Of a DNA stretch of 64,000 nucleotides, positions 63,901 through 64,000 are shown in pieces. Below the pieces are notes generated by a model. That model made no database searches. It was not told the origin of the DNA and saw only the letters and a program-made list of their open reading frames with translations. Origin of the DNA: Chondrilla cf. caribensis (taxonomy: Eukaryota > Porifera > Demospongiae > Chondrillida > Chondrillidae). The position numbers and the translations under genes are program-made. The stretch covers positions 2,702,352 through 2,766,351 of the forward strand of contig OZ026550.1 of assembly GCA_964020155.1 (NCBI GenBank), written 5' to 3'. The first letter of the stretch is position 1. Each line of letters begins with the position of its first letter.

Positions 63901-64000
63901 GTACACTACTTTTATACGTATTATATTGGAAATGTATGCATAGTATAGTATACTTTTTATTCTAATTATTTGTACATGAGTACACGTCCATCATTTGTTT

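Larger units (their letters stand above)
61600..64000. repeat. Segmental duplication, copy 2 (runs off the window)
   Basis: Matches 53985-56400 in shuffled order: 61600-61860, then a MITE remnant, then 62125-62420, then 62425 to the window end. The piece near 61720-61850 and the piece near 62425-62560 are themselves copies of each other. It includes the short (CA)n at 63262-63274 and the CpG-rich block at 63700-63900. Confidence 0.8.

Overview
The window looks like nuclear DNA of an early-branching animal. A demosponge is my first guess and a cnidarian is possible, but nothing in the sequence proves either. The DNA is AT-rich, its genes have introns, and it is full of (CA)n/(GT)n tracts and animal-type transposons (Ty3/gypsy, Penelope-like, a CACTA/EnSpm-like element with a BEN-domain gene, and TA-inserting MITEs). 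There are no bacterial operons, rRNA genes or CRISPR arrays.

The backbone is a tandem array of short, secreted or membrane-anchored collagen genes, each a repeat unit of several kb. A complete gene has two coding exons. Exon 1 (~200 bp) encodes a hydrophobic leader and a seven-heptad coiled coil. A phase-1 intron of ~0.6-1 kb follows, then one long exon encodes a dibasic R-x-(R/K)-R site, a CxC motif and an uninterrupted Gly-X-Y domain that runs to the stop. No C-terminal NC1-like domain is seen. Genes C (17056-18618), G (48772-50364) and H (58177-60055) are intact with matching splice phases. Gene A (5703-6379) has its first exon off the left edge. Genes B, E and F carry frameshifts. The copies at 22843 and 42992, and the fragments at 53038 and 61286, are dead. 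Each unit also carries a (CA)n tract 200-500 bp upstream of the start, a TATA box ~60-80 bp upstream of the ATG, and a decayed exon of a second, different collagen gene.

Layout: 1-5702, intron of gene A, which hosts a 4.4-kb Ty3/gypsy element with 231-bp LTRs; 5703-18618, genes A, B and C; 18619-27880, noncoding DNA, a dead collagen exon and a Tc1/mariner-like MITE; 27884-30014, gene E; 30129-39561, a Penelope-like fragment with inverted ends into which an 8.4-kb CACTA-like transposon (31125-39528) inserted; 40.8-43.2 kb, a MITE and an orphan exon 1; 45.4-50.4 kb, genes F and G; 50.8-53.0 kb, a second, broken BEN-domain element; 53-54 kb, a collagen fragment; 54-56.4 kb and 61.6-64 kb, two copies of a segmental duplication around gene H.

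The most notable object is the CACTA-like transposon. It has 35-bp perfect terminal inverted repeats, a 2-bp target duplication that can be read against the inverted arm of its host Penelope element, a 12-exon transposase gene (878 aa) and a divergent 7-exon BEN gene (340 aa). Every splice phase agrees, so it looks recently active. The array appears to evolve by birth and death: copies gain internal Gly-X-Y repeats, lose splice sites and reading frames, and collect transposons that can be dated against paralogous empty sites.
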